A stretch of DNA of 64,000 nucleotides from Longispora albida DSM 44784 (lineage in GTDB: Bacteria > Actinomycetota > Actinomycetes > Mycobacteriales > Micromonosporaceae), in NCBI RefSeq assembly GCF_000379825.1, contig NZ_KB903836.1:248599-312598 (forward strand). The letters run 5' to 3'. Shown here piece after piece: positions 7,743 to 15,876 of the stretch (position 1 is the stretch's first letter; each line of letters starts with the position of its first letter). Made by a program: the position numbers and the translations under genes. Below the pieces are notes generated by a model. It worked only from the letters and a program-made list of their open reading frames with translations, ran no database searches and was not told where the DNA came from.

Positions 7743-8306
7743 TTAGCTATTCCATTTCAGGAGTACCTGACGGGAACGCTCGAACCCCAGCACCGACACC
7801 GTGGACGTGTCCAGCCGCAGCCGGCCCCCGCCCGACGGTGGCAGCCCGATCCACCGCGCGGCGCACACGCGCAGGCAGTGCCCGTGCCCGACCAGGGCGA
7901 CGTCGCCGTCGGCCAGCAGGGGCAGGGCGGCAGCCAGTACCCGGTCGGCCCGCGCGCCCACCTCCTCCGGCGACTCCCCGCCCGGGCAGCCGTCCCGCCA
8001 CAGGTCCCAGTCGGGCCGGCCCTCCCAGATCTCGGCGGTGGTGATGCCCTCGTACCCGCCGTACGCCCACTCCGCCAGATCCTCGTCGACCCCGGTCACG
8101 CGCAGCCCGGCCAGCTCGGCCGTCCGCTGGGCCCGCAGCCGCGGCGAGGTCCACACGGCGGCGAAGTGCCGGCCACGCAGCTTGGCCTTCAGCGAGCGCG
8201 CCTGGTCCTCACCGGTACTGGTCAGCGGCAGGTCCGTGACAGACGTGTGCCGGCCGGTGGCGCTCCACGCCGTCTCCCCGTGCCGGACCAGCACGATCTC
8301 AGACAT
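7743..8306 (-). CDS. histidine phosphatase (phosphoglycerate mutase-like) family protein
   Basis: 187 aa. Starts MSEIVLVRHGETAW: the RHG motif supplies the phospho-accepting His, with the second catalytic His in VALVGHGHCLR and the acidic residue in GGESPEEVGAR. Acts as a cytosolic phosphatase on an unknown phosphate ester. Its ATG overlaps the stop of the upstream cyclopropane synthase gene (ATGTCTGA), implying translational coupling; longer in-frame starts within that gene are ignored. Confidence 0.85.
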   Translation of the reverse strand: MSEIVLVRHGETAWSATGRHTSVTDLPLTSTGEDQARSLKAKLRGRHFAAVWTSPRLRAQRTAELAGLRVTGVDEDLAEWAYGGYEGITTAEIWEGRPDWDLWRDGCPGGESPEEVGARADRVLAAALPLLADGDVALVGHGHCLRVCAARWIGLPPSGGGRLRLDTSTVSVLGFERSRQVLLKWNS

Positions 8307-9651
8307 GCCCGGCCTGGCCAGCCACCGTGCCCAGCCCGCCGGAGCCGGGCTGGAGGATGCCGGGCTGCGCCAGGCCTGGCTGGGCCAGATCCGGCTGGCC
8401 GAGCCATTCCGCCCGGGTCGGGGGCATGCCGCTGCCACCCCCGGGCAGGGGGCGGACCGCGAGGATCTGGTTCACGCCGATCTGGCCGTACTTGAAGCCG
8501 AGGGCCGAGGCCGTCATGTACAGCCGCCACACCCGGGCCCGGCCCTCGCTGGTCAGCTTGACGGCGCGTTCCCAGCCGGCGTCCAGGTTGGCAGCCCAGG
8601 CCAGCAGCGTGCTGGTGTAGTGCTCGCGGAGCGACTCGAAGTCCCTGACCTCGAAGCCGGCCCCCTCGATCAGCGACAGGGTCAGCCCGGCCGGGCTCAG
8701 GTCGCCGTCGGGGAACACGTACGACTCGATGAACGACGGCTGCGCCGGGCTGCTCGCCGGGCTCCGGCTGATCTGGTGGTTGAGCAGCCGCCCGCCCGGC
8801 CGCAGCAGCTCGAACAGCCGCGCGCAGTACCCGGCGTACTCCTCCTCGCCCACGTGCTCGGCCATGCCCACACTGGACACCGCGTCGAAGGGACCGTCGG
8901 CGACGTCCCTGTAGTCCTGGAGACGGAAGTCGACCCGGCCGTCGAGGCCGGCCTGCGCCGCGCGTTCCCTGGCGAGTTCGAGCTGCTGCTCGGACAGGGT
9001 CACGCCCACGACGTCCGCGCCGTACTCCTTGGCGGCGTGCAGAGCCAGCGAGCCCCAGCCGCAGCCCACGTCGAGCAGCCTGCTCCCCGGGCCGAGGCCG
9101 AGCTTGCGGCAGATCAGGTCCAGCTTGGCCTGCTGGGCCTCCTCGAGCGTGGCGGCGGGAGCGGTGAAGTACGCGCAGGAGTACACCATCGTGGGGCCGA
9201 GGACGAGCCGGTAGAACTCGTTGCCCACGTCGTAGTGGTGGCTGATCGCCGCCCGGTCGCGGTCCCGGCTGTGCTTGGCCCCGGCGAGGTGGCCGATCTC
9301 CTCCGGCGGCGGGTCCGGCTCGCCGCCCAGCACGCCCAGCAATGTGGCCTGCCGGAGCAGCTCGGCCTTGTCGATCGCGCGGAGCAGCGGGCGGCCCCTG
9401 ATGACCGAGAGGCGTTCGAGCGCGGTGTACAGGTCGCCGTCCACGTCGAGCTCCCCGGCCACGTACGCCCGGCCGAGGCCCAGCTCGTTGGGCTGGCGCG
9501 CGATGCGGCGCAGGGCCTGCCTGTCGCGCACCCACAGGACCGGCCCGCCCTCGGGCCCGGCCTCCGAGCCGTCCCAGGCCCGGATCCGAAGCGGCAACCC
9601 GTCGCCGAACAGCGTCGTGAACACCTTCAGCAGGCGCCCGGCAGCAGCCAT
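8299..9651 (-). CDS. cyclopropane-fatty-acyl-phospholipid synthase family methyltransferase
   Basis: 450 aa. An N-terminal CFA helical domain (residues 1-120) precedes a SAM-dependent fold with HHYDVGNEFY, motif I LDVGCGWGSLA (about 187-197) and SVGMAEHVG. Such enzymes transfer a methylene from SAM to unsaturated acyl chains of membrane lipids. A Gly/Pro/Gln tail with repeated LAQPG-like units (about residues 417-437) is unusual and looks unstructured. First gene of a two-gene operon with the overlapping histidine phosphatase. A GGGAGAG Shine-Dalgarno precedes the ATG. Confidence 0.87.
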   Translation of the reverse strand: MAAAGRLLKVFTTLFGDGLPLRIRAWDGSEAGPEGGPVLWVRDRQALRRIARQPNELGLGRAYVAGELDVDGDLYTALERLSVIRGRPLLRAIDKAELLRQATLLGVLGGEPDPPPEEIGHLAGAKHSRDRDRAAISHHYDVGNEFYRLVLGPTMVYSCAYFTAPAATLEEAQQAKLDLICRKLGLGPGSRLLDVGCGWGSLALHAAKEYGADVVGVTLSEQQLELARERAAQAGLDGRVDFRLQDYRDVADGPFDAVSSVGMAEHVGEEEYAGYCARLFELLRPGGRLLNHQISRSPASSPAQPSFIESYVFPDGDLSPAGLTLSLIEGAGFEVRDFESLREHYTSTLLAWAANLDAGWERAVKLTSEGRARVWRLYMTASALGFKYGQIGVNQILAVRPLPGGGSGMPPTRAEWLGQPDLAQPGLAQPGILQPGSGGLGTVAGQAGHV

Positions 9652-9755
9652 CGCAGCTCTCCCTCCGCTGGTGATCCCAGACTAGGGGAAATCGCGTGAG
9701 CGGGGCGAGAAGTAACGCACTCCGGCGAGTGCCGGCGTTTCCGCAGGTCAGAACG

Positions 9756-11534
9756 TCAGGACTGTGCGGCCCACGGTGCCTTGAGGACGTAGCTGCTGAC
9801 CGAGCCCGACGGGTTGAGCACGACCTTCCAGCCCTCGACGAGGTGGGCCTGGAGCCGCCACTGCTGGCGGTCCTCGACGACGAGGTAGCCGGCGCCGTAC
9901 CGCTTGGCGATCGCCGTCACCGCCGCCGGGGCCAGCCGGTCGAAGTCGGCCGTGTGCCGGATGCACTGGTCGAAACCGCCGAGCGCCTCCATCCGGGCCG
10001 CGTACTGCTTCCACGGGTCACCGCCGTACGGGCCGTACTTGCAGTCCACGACGATGGCGCGCTTGGTGACCTGGCGGATCCGGCCGGAGGTGGGGGAGAC
10101 GAGCAGCTGCTCGCCGGGCGGCACGACCCGCTCGACCTGCTCGCCCCACGAGCGCAGCGCAGCGTCGTTGTAGAACGTCGGGTCGAACTTGCGGAAGTGC
10201 ATCCGCCCGCTCGTGAAGGCCGGGAGCAGGGTCAGCAGCGCGACGGCGAGCACTGCCGTCGTCCACGCCGGAGCCTTGTACTCCTTGAACTCCGGCACGG
10301 TCATCAGCAGCGTGATCAGGATCAGCACGGCGAGGGTCGCGAAGGCCACGGCACCGCCGCGCGGGTACCCGAGGATCCAGCCGCCCTGGCCCAGCGCCAC
10401 GTACCCGAGCATCATCGTCAGGCCGAGCAGCGCCCAGCGGGCCAGCACCCCGACCCGCGCGAAGATGATCGCGACCATGCCCCAGACGGCGAGCGGGAGC
10501 ATCATCACGTCGAGCCGGTAGATGTTCAGCCCCTGCGCGAGCACGCCGAGCCCCGGCACGTCGTACCGGTCGACCATCACGCCGGCCGTCAGTCCCACGG
10601 CGGGCAGGATCACGACGACCCACCAGCGCCAGCGGTCGGAGCGGGCCAGGTACACGATGGTCAGGAAGGCGAAGGCCATCAGCGCCATGCCGCCGGCGAT
10701 CTGCTGCGGATCCCAGATCGTCGCGTTGCAGTGGAACGGGATGAGCTTGTCGCACGCGGCGGCGAAGTCCTCGAGGTGGCCGGCGACCGGCCGCAGCCGC
10801 AGCCCGAAGAACACGATCGCCGCCGAGGCCAGGCCGGAGCCCGCCAGCCACCAGTCGATCTTCCGGGTACGCGCGAACACCACGGCAGCCGCCGCCAGCA
10901 GCAGGACCAGCACCACCGCGCCCTGCTGCACGTGGACGAGCGCAGTCGCGACGGCGGCCAGCCCGGCGACCCGGTGCCTGCCGATCAGCAGCGCGCCGGT
11001 CGCGAGGTAGATGAGGAACCCGCTGAGCACGCCGGGCAGCGCGATCGCCAGCAGCGGCGAGCCGGTGCCGAGCAGCCACTGTGGCGTGATCGCCGCGATC
11101 GCGGTCACCAGGAGCACCGCCAGCCACGGATGCCGTCCTGCCCAGGCCCGGGCCATCATCGTGGTGGCCGCCCCGAAGACGACCAGGCTGATCACCCAGT
11201 AGGCGAAGTAGACCGCCGCCACCGAGCCCAGCTTCACGCCGAGGAACGTCACGATGTCGAACAGCCAGTGCGGCTGCGGGGCGTTGTCGACCGTCCAGTC
11301 GTTCTTGAACCAGTCGGGATTCGCCCAGCGCATGCCGACCGGCGACAGCACGAGATGGTCGTTGTCCCCGGCGTTGTACCCCCACCGCATGTGCATCAGC
11401 ACACCCAGCAGCAGGGCGCTGAGCCCCGTCATGCCGAGGTCCGCAGGGCGGAACCAGCGGCGGCGGGCCGGGGCCGGTGCGCCAGCAGCGGGATCGCTGG
11501 CCGTGTCCTGCTGGCCCGAGCCGATCCTGGTCAT
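9756..11534 (-). CDS. large integral membrane protein, GT-C glycosyltransferase-like
   Basis: About 592 aa from the ATG at 11534. Roughly 11-13 hydrophobic segments occupy residues 35-440, followed by a soluble C-terminal domain (HFRKFDPTFYND ... GAGYLVVEDRQQW). An early extracytoplasmic loop carries acidic residues after TM1 (GYNAGDND), as in lipid-sugar-dependent GT-C enzymes, but no diagnostic motif was recognised, so glycosyl transfer is a weak inference. An upstream in-frame GTG at 11549 is possible. Confidence 0.65.
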   Translation of the reverse strand: MTRIGSGQQDTASDPAAGAPAPARRRWFRPADLGMTGLSALLLGVLMHMRWGYNAGDNDHLVLSPVGMRWANPDWFKNDWTVDNAPQPHWLFDIVTFLGVKLGSVAAVYFAYWVISLVVFGAATTMMARAWAGRHPWLAVLLVTAIAAITPQWLLGTGSPLLAIALPGVLSGFLIYLATGALLIGRHRVAGLAAVATALVHVQQGAVVLVLLLAAAAVVFARTRKIDWWLAGSGLASAAIVFFGLRLRPVAGHLEDFAAACDKLIPFHCNATIWDPQQIAGGMALMAFAFLTIVYLARSDRWRWWVVVILPAVGLTAGVMVDRYDVPGLGVLAQGLNIYRLDVMMLPLAVWGMVAIIFARVGVLARWALLGLTMMLGYVALGQGGWILGYPRGGAVAFATLAVLILITLLMTVPEFKEYKAPAWTTAVLAVALLTLLPAFTSGRMHFRKFDPTFYNDAALRSWGEQVERVVPPGEQLLVSPTSGRIRQVTKRAIVVDCKYGPYGGDPWKQYAARMEALGGFDQCIRHTADFDRLAPAAVTAIAKRYGAGYLVVEDRQQWRLQAHLVEGWKVVLNPSGSVSSYVLKAPWAAQS

Positions 11535-11694
11535 ACCGGTTGCCAAGACACCCTCCCGTAAGCTGCCGGGCCCCGGTACCGGGGCCACCCAGGCGATCGG
11601 GCCAGGGTGCGGCATTCCGCAGAACAGGGTACGTGGTCGTGGCGAATCCTTTGCGAGTGCCGGGTTGCCCGCCAGAACCACATCTTCCGGACTT

Positions 11695-12387
11695 TCACCC
11701 CTGAATCAGGCGCCAGTACTGCCGTTTCTTCTCTTCGCGGACAACAACCCCCAGCCGGGCGAGCTCGGCCCGCAGCTCGGCTGCGTCGCGTGTCTCACTC
11801 TTTCCCAGCGCCTTCTGCCTGGCCTTGAGCAGCGCGTCAGCTCCGGCCGGCAGCCCGTCCATGCCCTCGGCCCACCGCCGGAACTGGGCGTGATGAGGAT
11901 CGCCCCCGGCCAGCCACGGGTAGCCGTGCCGGGTGAAGGCACCGGCCAGCGCGTCCGCCGGCAGGTCACCGGTCTCACGGGCCAGCTCCGCGGTACCGGG
12001 ACCGAGCACGACGACCTGCTTGCCGTCGAGGAACACGGCGTGTACCTGCTGCCGGGGCACGTGGTGCTCCTTGCCGCCGCGCAGGAAGTCCACTCCGGAC
12101 ACCGCGACCCGGACGGTCAGGCTCTCGTGCGCGGCGAGCAGCCCGAGCACCACCCCGGCGAGGAGGCCCACGCCGATCCCGCCCAGCGTGCGGCCCGGCT
12201 CGGGCAGCGAGCTGATCAGCTTCGCCGGCCCCTGGAACGGCGCCCACGGCCACGTCGTCATCCACTGTGCCAGCAGTGTCAGCAGCCAGCCGGCCACCGC
12301 GCCCAGCGCCGGGAACACACCCCAGATAATGATCTTGTTGATGGCGGGCTCGGCGACCACTGTCCCGGTGCTGTCGTCGGAGAACAT
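11695..12387 (-). CDS. YqeB-like membrane protein
   Basis: 230 aa from the ATG at 12387. Two membrane segments (IIIWGVFPALGAVAGWLLTLL near residues 18-38 and GIGVGLLAGVVLGLLA near 70-85) precede a soluble domain with a DFLRGGKEHHVPRQQVHAVFLDGK PH-like strand pattern and a helical C-terminus ending in KKRQYWRLIQG. The arrangement matches actinobacterial YqeB family proteins of unknown role. Divergent from the DUF1772 gene. Confidence 0.7.
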   Translation of the reverse strand: MFSDDSTGTVVAEPAINKIIIWGVFPALGAVAGWLLTLLAQWMTTWPWAPFQGPAKLISSLPEPGRTLGGIGVGLLAGVVLGLLAAHESLTVRVAVSGVDFLRGGKEHHVPRQQVHAVFLDGKQVVVLGPGTAELARETGDLPADALAGAFTRHGYPWLAGGDPHHAQFRRWAEGMDGLPAGADALLKARQKALGKSETRDAAELRAELARLGVVVREEKKRQYWRLIQG

Positions 12388-12438
12388 CCGCCCAGTCTGC
12401 CCTACCGTAATCAGCACACCGCCCCGCTGGAGGTACCG

Positions 12439-12912
12439 ATGCCCGACCTGCCCACTGCGGTACTGCTCGCCGCCGTCGTCTGCATGGGACTGTCGGCAGG
12501 CCTGTTCTACGCGTACAGCTGCTCCGTGATGCCCGGCCTGCGCCGCGCTGACGACCGGACCTTCGTCACCACGATGCAGGAGATCAACGTCGCGATCCTC
12601 AACGGCTGGTTCATGCTGAGCTTCCTCGGCGGCCCGCTGCTGGCCGGCGTCGCGACAGCCGTCCACTTCGGAACCGGCGGCAAGGTCCTGGCCTGGACCA
12701 TCGCCGGCCTGGTCCTCGCCATCGCGAAGCTCGTGATCACCGGCGCCGTCAACGTGCCGCTGAACAACGTGCTGGCGGCGGCCAGCCGCGAAGGTGACGT
12801 GGGTGCGGTCCGCGCCCGGTTCGAGGCGCGCTGGGTCCGGTTCAACAACCTCCGCACCCTGGCCGCGCTGGGCTCCTTCGCCTGCCTGGCCTGGGCGCTC
12901 GCCATCCGGTGA
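12439..12912 (+). CDS. DUF1772 (anthrone oxygenase-like) membrane protein
   Basis: 157 aa. Four hydrophobic segments, with the family pattern FYAYSCSVMPGLRRADDRTFV after TM1, INVAILNGWFM, and NVPLNNVLAAAS before the last segments. DUF1772 proteins are small membrane proteins, some linked to anthrone oxidation; substrate unknown here. The ATG follows a GGAGG at 12429-12433. The stop TGA at 12910-12912 directly abuts the stop codon of the convergent MazG-like gene. Confidence 0.8.
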   Translation: MPDLPTAVLLAAVVCMGLSAGLFYAYSCSVMPGLRRADDRTFVTTMQEINVAILNGWFMLSFLGGPLLAGVATAVHFGTGGKVLAWTIAGLVLAIAKLVITGAVNVPLNNVLAAASREGDVGAVRARFEARWVRFNNLRTLAALGSFACLAWALAIR

Positions 12913-13257
12913 TCAGGCGGTTCCGTCGCGGGCCGCGCCGAGCTGGGCCGCGACGGATTCCTCCAGTTCGGACATCGTCCGGCGGAAAACCGGCCCAAGA
13001 TCTATCTCGTACTTGGCCGCGAGGACCAGCACCGACCACAGGCAGTCGGCCAGCTCGTGCTCCAGGGCCCCCCGCCCGCCGGGCATGTCCCGGGCACCCT
13101 CGGCCGCCATGACCAGTTTCGCGAGGTCGCCGACGTCGCCGGTGAAGCCCAGCATGAACTCCTCCCTGGTCCACACCCGGCCACGCTTCGCGAGGTTCAG
13201 CTCGTCGTACAGGTCGTGCACGCGGAGCGCCCGCGCTGTGAGTTCATCAAGATCCAT
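12913..13257 (-). CDS. MazG-like nucleotide pyrophosphohydrolase
   Basis: 114 aa. The all-alpha NTP-PPase fold is recognisable: EEFMLGFTGDVGDLAKLVM followed by HELADCLWSVLVLAAKYEIDLG, corresponding to the Mg-binding helices of MazG-like enzymes that hydrolyse (d)NTPs to monophosphate plus PPi. Starts at the ATG at 13257. The stop codon is adjacent with no gap to that of the convergent DUF1772 gene (TGATCA at 12910-12915). Confidence 0.8.
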   Translation of the reverse strand: MDLDELTARALRVHDLYDELNLAKRGRVWTREEFMLGFTGDVGDLAKLVMAAEGARDMPGGRGALEHELADCLWSVLVLAAKYEIDLGPVFRRTMSELEESVAAQLGAARDGTA

Positions 13258-13296
13258 AACTGGAGGACGGTACCGGAGCCGGCCGCAGTTCTCAGC

Positions 13297-13331
13297 CCCG
13301 CCCGGCAGCTGGGGGCTCGCCGCCGGGCGGG
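13297..13331. other. 10-bp perfect GC-rich hairpin
   Basis: Arms CCCGCCCGGC (13297-13306) and GCCGGGCGGG (13322-13331) with a 15-nt loop, in the divergent spacer between the MazG-like gene and the 13479 gene. It is upstream of both, so it does not act as a terminator for either. The rest of 13258-13478 shows nothing else clear. Confidence 0.4.
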
Positions 13332-13465
13332 CGTGACGTGATTCAACGGACAGTTCGCGCGGTAGATCAACGCACTGTATGCGGCACATGAGAATGCTCC
13401 AACCTTGTCGCGCCGCCAGCTCCTTGGGCGGAAATATCAGGCAGGGGTCCTCTTGACGCTGCTTG

Positions 13466-13471
13466 TACGCT
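13466..13471 (+). promoter_or_regulatory. candidate -10 (TACGCT)
   Basis: TACGCT ends 7 nt before the ATG at 13479; no Shine-Dalgarno is present, suggesting leaderless translation. Confidence 0.35.
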
Positions 13472-13478
13472 CGCGGCC

Positions 13479-14249
13479 ATGGACGCAGGCCACCTCCTTG
13501 CTCACCTGAACGCCCTGGAGCCCGATCTGCGGGCCGACTGCGTCTTCCGGGCGGGCTACGCGGATGAGGTACTCGGCGAGCTCCGCGACCGGCTGGCTGC
13601 ATGGGACGGCGAGGATCTGCCTGCGCTGTTCAGCGCGGTCAGCGACGGCATGGTGGCGTATGCCCTGGCCCGCGTCGTGCACAGCGCCCCCGGTTTCGCG
13701 CCGGCGGCGCCAAGCCGCGCCGGCTCGGTCGAACCGACCGGTGCCGAGGAGTTCGAGCGCGTGATCGCTGGCGACCTCCACGTCGGCGGAGACGTCGGCA
13801 TGTACAACGGGGAAGCGCTGATCGTCCTGGGCGACCTTCACGCGAACGCGGTCAGCGCCGACGAGACCGCCCACGTCATCGTTGCCGGCACAGTGACAGC
13901 GCGTTCCGTGTGGAGCGAAGGAAACGTGCTGGCCAACGACATCAACGCCGAGCTTGTCTACGGCTCGTACGAGGCTGGCACTCTCGGCGTCAGCGGCACA
14001 CTGCGGGCCCGCCTCGTCGTCAACAACAGGCACGGCTTCGCGGCGGGATCCGTCGAGGCCGGCTTCGTCTTCGACGGCGACACAGGGTTTCTGTCACCGC
14101 AGGACGAGCAGCGCCTCGACGAGCTGGCCGTGCGGGTGCCGCAGTCTGTTGTGGTTCGCGACGGCGAAAAGGGAGACCAGCTCGTCGGACGCGTCGACAT
14201 GGGGAAACTGATCCGGCACGTTGACGCAGGCGGTAGTCCCCTCGCTTGA
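13479..14249 (+). CDS. beta-helix protein of bactofilin-like (polymer-forming) pattern
   Basis: 256 aa, no signal peptide. Residues about 1-80 are helical. Residues about 90-190 are a run of short strands with periodic Gly/Val/Asn (GDLHVGGDV, LIVLGDLHANAVS, VIVAGTVTARSVW, GNVLANDINAELVYGS, GTLGVSGTLRARLVV), the rung pattern of a right-handed beta-helix such as bactofilins. A helical C-terminus follows. It could be a scaffold or an immunity-type protein; no neighbour helps decide. Confidence 0.6.
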   Translation: MDAGHLLAHLNALEPDLRADCVFRAGYADEVLGELRDRLAAWDGEDLPALFSAVSDGMVAYALARVVHSAPGFAPAAPSRAGSVEPTGAEEFERVIAGDLHVGGDVGMYNGEALIVLGDLHANAVSADETAHVIVAGTVTARSVWSEGNVLANDINAELVYGSYEAGTLGVSGTLRARLVVNNRHGFAAGSVEAGFVFDGDTGFLSPQDEQRLDELAVRVPQSVVVRDGEKGDQLVGRVDMGKLIRHVDAGGSPLA

Positions 14250-14618
14250 TTGTGGGGCGCCCCGGTTGATCGGCGGCGGGGCTCGGCCGAAGCGTCCCGG
14301 CGACAGCGGCGCGAACATACGCTCATCGGCAGGGCTGGATGTTCGCCATGCGTCCTGCCGGCAAGGATCCTTCGTATGGCTGGGATTCCCCTAACGGACA
14401 CGCGGTTCCGGGTCGGGCTGGGCTGTCGGCAGGTCGGCCAGGCGTAGTCAGCCGTGCCGATGACCGGAGGCCGCAGCGGCCCGGCGTCGGCAGGATCAGC
14501 TCCGGTTCGGTGGCTGGCGGGTGCCGGGGTACAGAAAAGCACTGGCGTAGCTGCACCCGATCCGCTGTGATCTTCCCGATCAGGCGTCAGCCCGGTTTTC
14601 GGCCGAACGGGGGTTCAC
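14250..14618. other. intergenic region upstream of the phosphotransferase gene
   Basis: 369 bp with no convincing gene. It contains the first copy of a 77-bp repeat (14426-14502). The last 116 bp before the ATG at 14619 contain no strong Shine-Dalgarno. Confidence 0.5.
14426..14502 (+). repeat. 77-bp duplicated structured element, copy A
   Basis: 69 of 77 positions match copy B at 15699-15775 with no indels, and all 8 differences are transitions. Predicted pairing: TCGGCA with TGCCGA enclosing CGGCC with (A/G)GCCG, then a second hairpin around GGCC-GCAGC-GGCC closed by GATG with CGTC. It ends 116 nt before the start codon of the phosphotransferase gene. Confidence 0.85.
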
Positions 14619-15596
14619 ATGTCGGAACTGAGTGGCGATGTCACGCCGGCCCTGCTTGCCAGTGCCTACACACTAGGCAGTGTCAGCGGCTGGGCGCAGG
14701 CGGCGGAAGGGTCGGCTGGCGAGATTTTCCGGCTGGTGACCAGCGAGGGCGTCTTCGCCGCCAAGGAGTTCACCGGCGAGCAGCGGCCGGCCTCCGAGGA
14801 CCTGGAATGGCGGGCCGGCTTCGCCAGCGCCTGCCGGGCCGCAGGGGTGCCCAGCCCGGACACGCTGCGCACGACCAGCGGCGGCCTGCTCTTCGACCAT
14901 CCGGAAACGGGCAGGCCATGGCTGGTCCAGCCGTGGGTGGACGGTACTGTGCCCGACCGCACCGATCTGGCGGCCACGGTGTGGCTGGCCGAGCAGGCGG
15001 CGCTGATCCACCAGCTCGCCGTGCCCTGTCGTGCAGGCGAGGAGGTTTTCCCGTTCTACGTCCAGGTGGACGCGGACTGGGCTGGCCTCGCCGCTGGCGC
15101 TCAGGAAGCAGGTCTCGAGTGGGCTGGCCGGCTCGCGGACCGGGCGGCGGAGTTCGCTGAACTGACCGAGTTCGTCAACGCCGCGCCGATCGGTGACGTG
15201 GTCAGCTGCCACCGCGACCTCAAGACCGCCAACACCCTCGCCGGTGCGGACGGGAGCCGGTGCCTGCTGGACTGGGACACGGCCGGCCCTCAGGAACCCT
15301 GGCGGGAACTCGGCACCCTCCTGATCCACCACGTGCGGGACGAAGCGGCGCTCCGCGCCATCGCCGGGGCGTACCGGCGAGCCGGCGGCCCGGCCTGGCC
15401 GGAGGGCGCGGTGCTGTTCGCCACCGGCCTCGCCGTCTGGCTCAACTTCCTCGACGGCCAGGTCTCGGCCGCGCTGGACCCGGAAGCTGACGAGGACGCC
15501 CGGGACTTCGCGGAGTTCATCGCGCCGAAGCTCACCGAGGACATCCCCGGCTTCGCGATGCTGGACGCCGCAGCTGGCGTGGTGGCTGCCAGCTGA
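14619..15596 (+). CDS. aminoglycoside phosphotransferase/kinase-like (APH) family protein
   Basis: 325 aa. The APH/choline kinase fold is shown by the nucleotide-binding N-lobe with the conserved Lys (FAAKEFTGEQ, about residue 49), the catalytic loop CHRDLKTANTL (about residues 193-203) with Asp and Asn, and LLDWDTAGPQ as the metal-binding DFG equivalent. ATP-dependent phosphorylation of an unknown hydroxyl substrate is expected; resistance cannot be assumed. Flanked by the two 77-bp repeats. A 14-bp hairpin terminator follows 6 bp after the stop. Confidence 0.82.
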   Translation: MSELSGDVTPALLASAYTLGSVSGWAQAAEGSAGEIFRLVTSEGVFAAKEFTGEQRPASEDLEWRAGFASACRAAGVPSPDTLRTTSGGLLFDHPETGRPWLVQPWVDGTVPDRTDLAATVWLAEQAALIHQLAVPCRAGEEVFPFYVQVDADWAGLAAGAQEAGLEWAGRLADRAAEFAELTEFVNAAPIGDVVSCHRDLKTANTLAGADGSRCLLDWDTAGPQEPWRELGTLLIHHVRDEAALRAIAGAYRRAGGPAWPEGAVLFATGLAVWLNFLDGQVSAALDPEADEDARDFAEFIAPKLTEDIPGFAMLDAAAGVVAAS

Positions 15597-15602
15597 CACA
15601 CC

Positions 15603-15645
15603 CAGAACAGCGCGGAAAGCCGCCAGGGCGCTCCGCGCTGTTCTG
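15603..15645 (+). terminator. hairpin terminator after the APH-like gene
   Basis: Perfect 14-bp arms CAGAACAGCGCGGA (15603-15616) and its complement (15632-15645) with a 15-nt loop, starting 6 bp after the stop codon. No T-run follows, as is usual in GC-rich actinomycetes. Confidence 0.7.
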
Positions 15646-15698
15646 CGCGCACAAATGAGCCGCGTGAAACCCTCCCAAGGCGCCAGAGCGCGTGGCAT

Positions 15699-15775
15699 TC
15701 GGCAGGTCGGCCAGGCGTAACCGGCCGTGCCGATGACCGGAGGCCGCAGCGGCCTGGCATCAACAGGGTCAGCTC
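15699..15775 (+). repeat. 77-bp duplicated structured element, copy B
   Basis: Same orientation as copy A (14426-14502), 90% identical, transitions only. It keeps the same two predicted hairpins, with stronger pairing in places: AGGCC/GGCCT and GATG/CATC are full Watson-Crick here and mismatched or wobble in copy A. It ends 101 nt before the GTG start of the diguanylate cyclase gene. Confidence 0.85.
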
Positions 15776-15876
15776 GATCGGGTGCTGTCCGATCCGCGTG
15801 TCGCCAAATCGGCCGTCCGCGCCTTCCGGGTGGCAGACGATGGATTCGTTCCCTCGTTTCCCGGGAGGCGCGGACG

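Noticed and set aside
14426-14502. 77-bp repeat as a tRNA gene
   Set aside because: The length is tRNA-like, but there is no acceptor-stem pairing of the ends, no T-arm GTTCGA-type sequence and no anticodon loop in the right place.
14619-15596. Antibiotic resistance call for the APH-like protein
   Set aside because: The fold is kinase-like, but many such proteins phosphorylate other substrates; no resistance motif or cluster supports the call.
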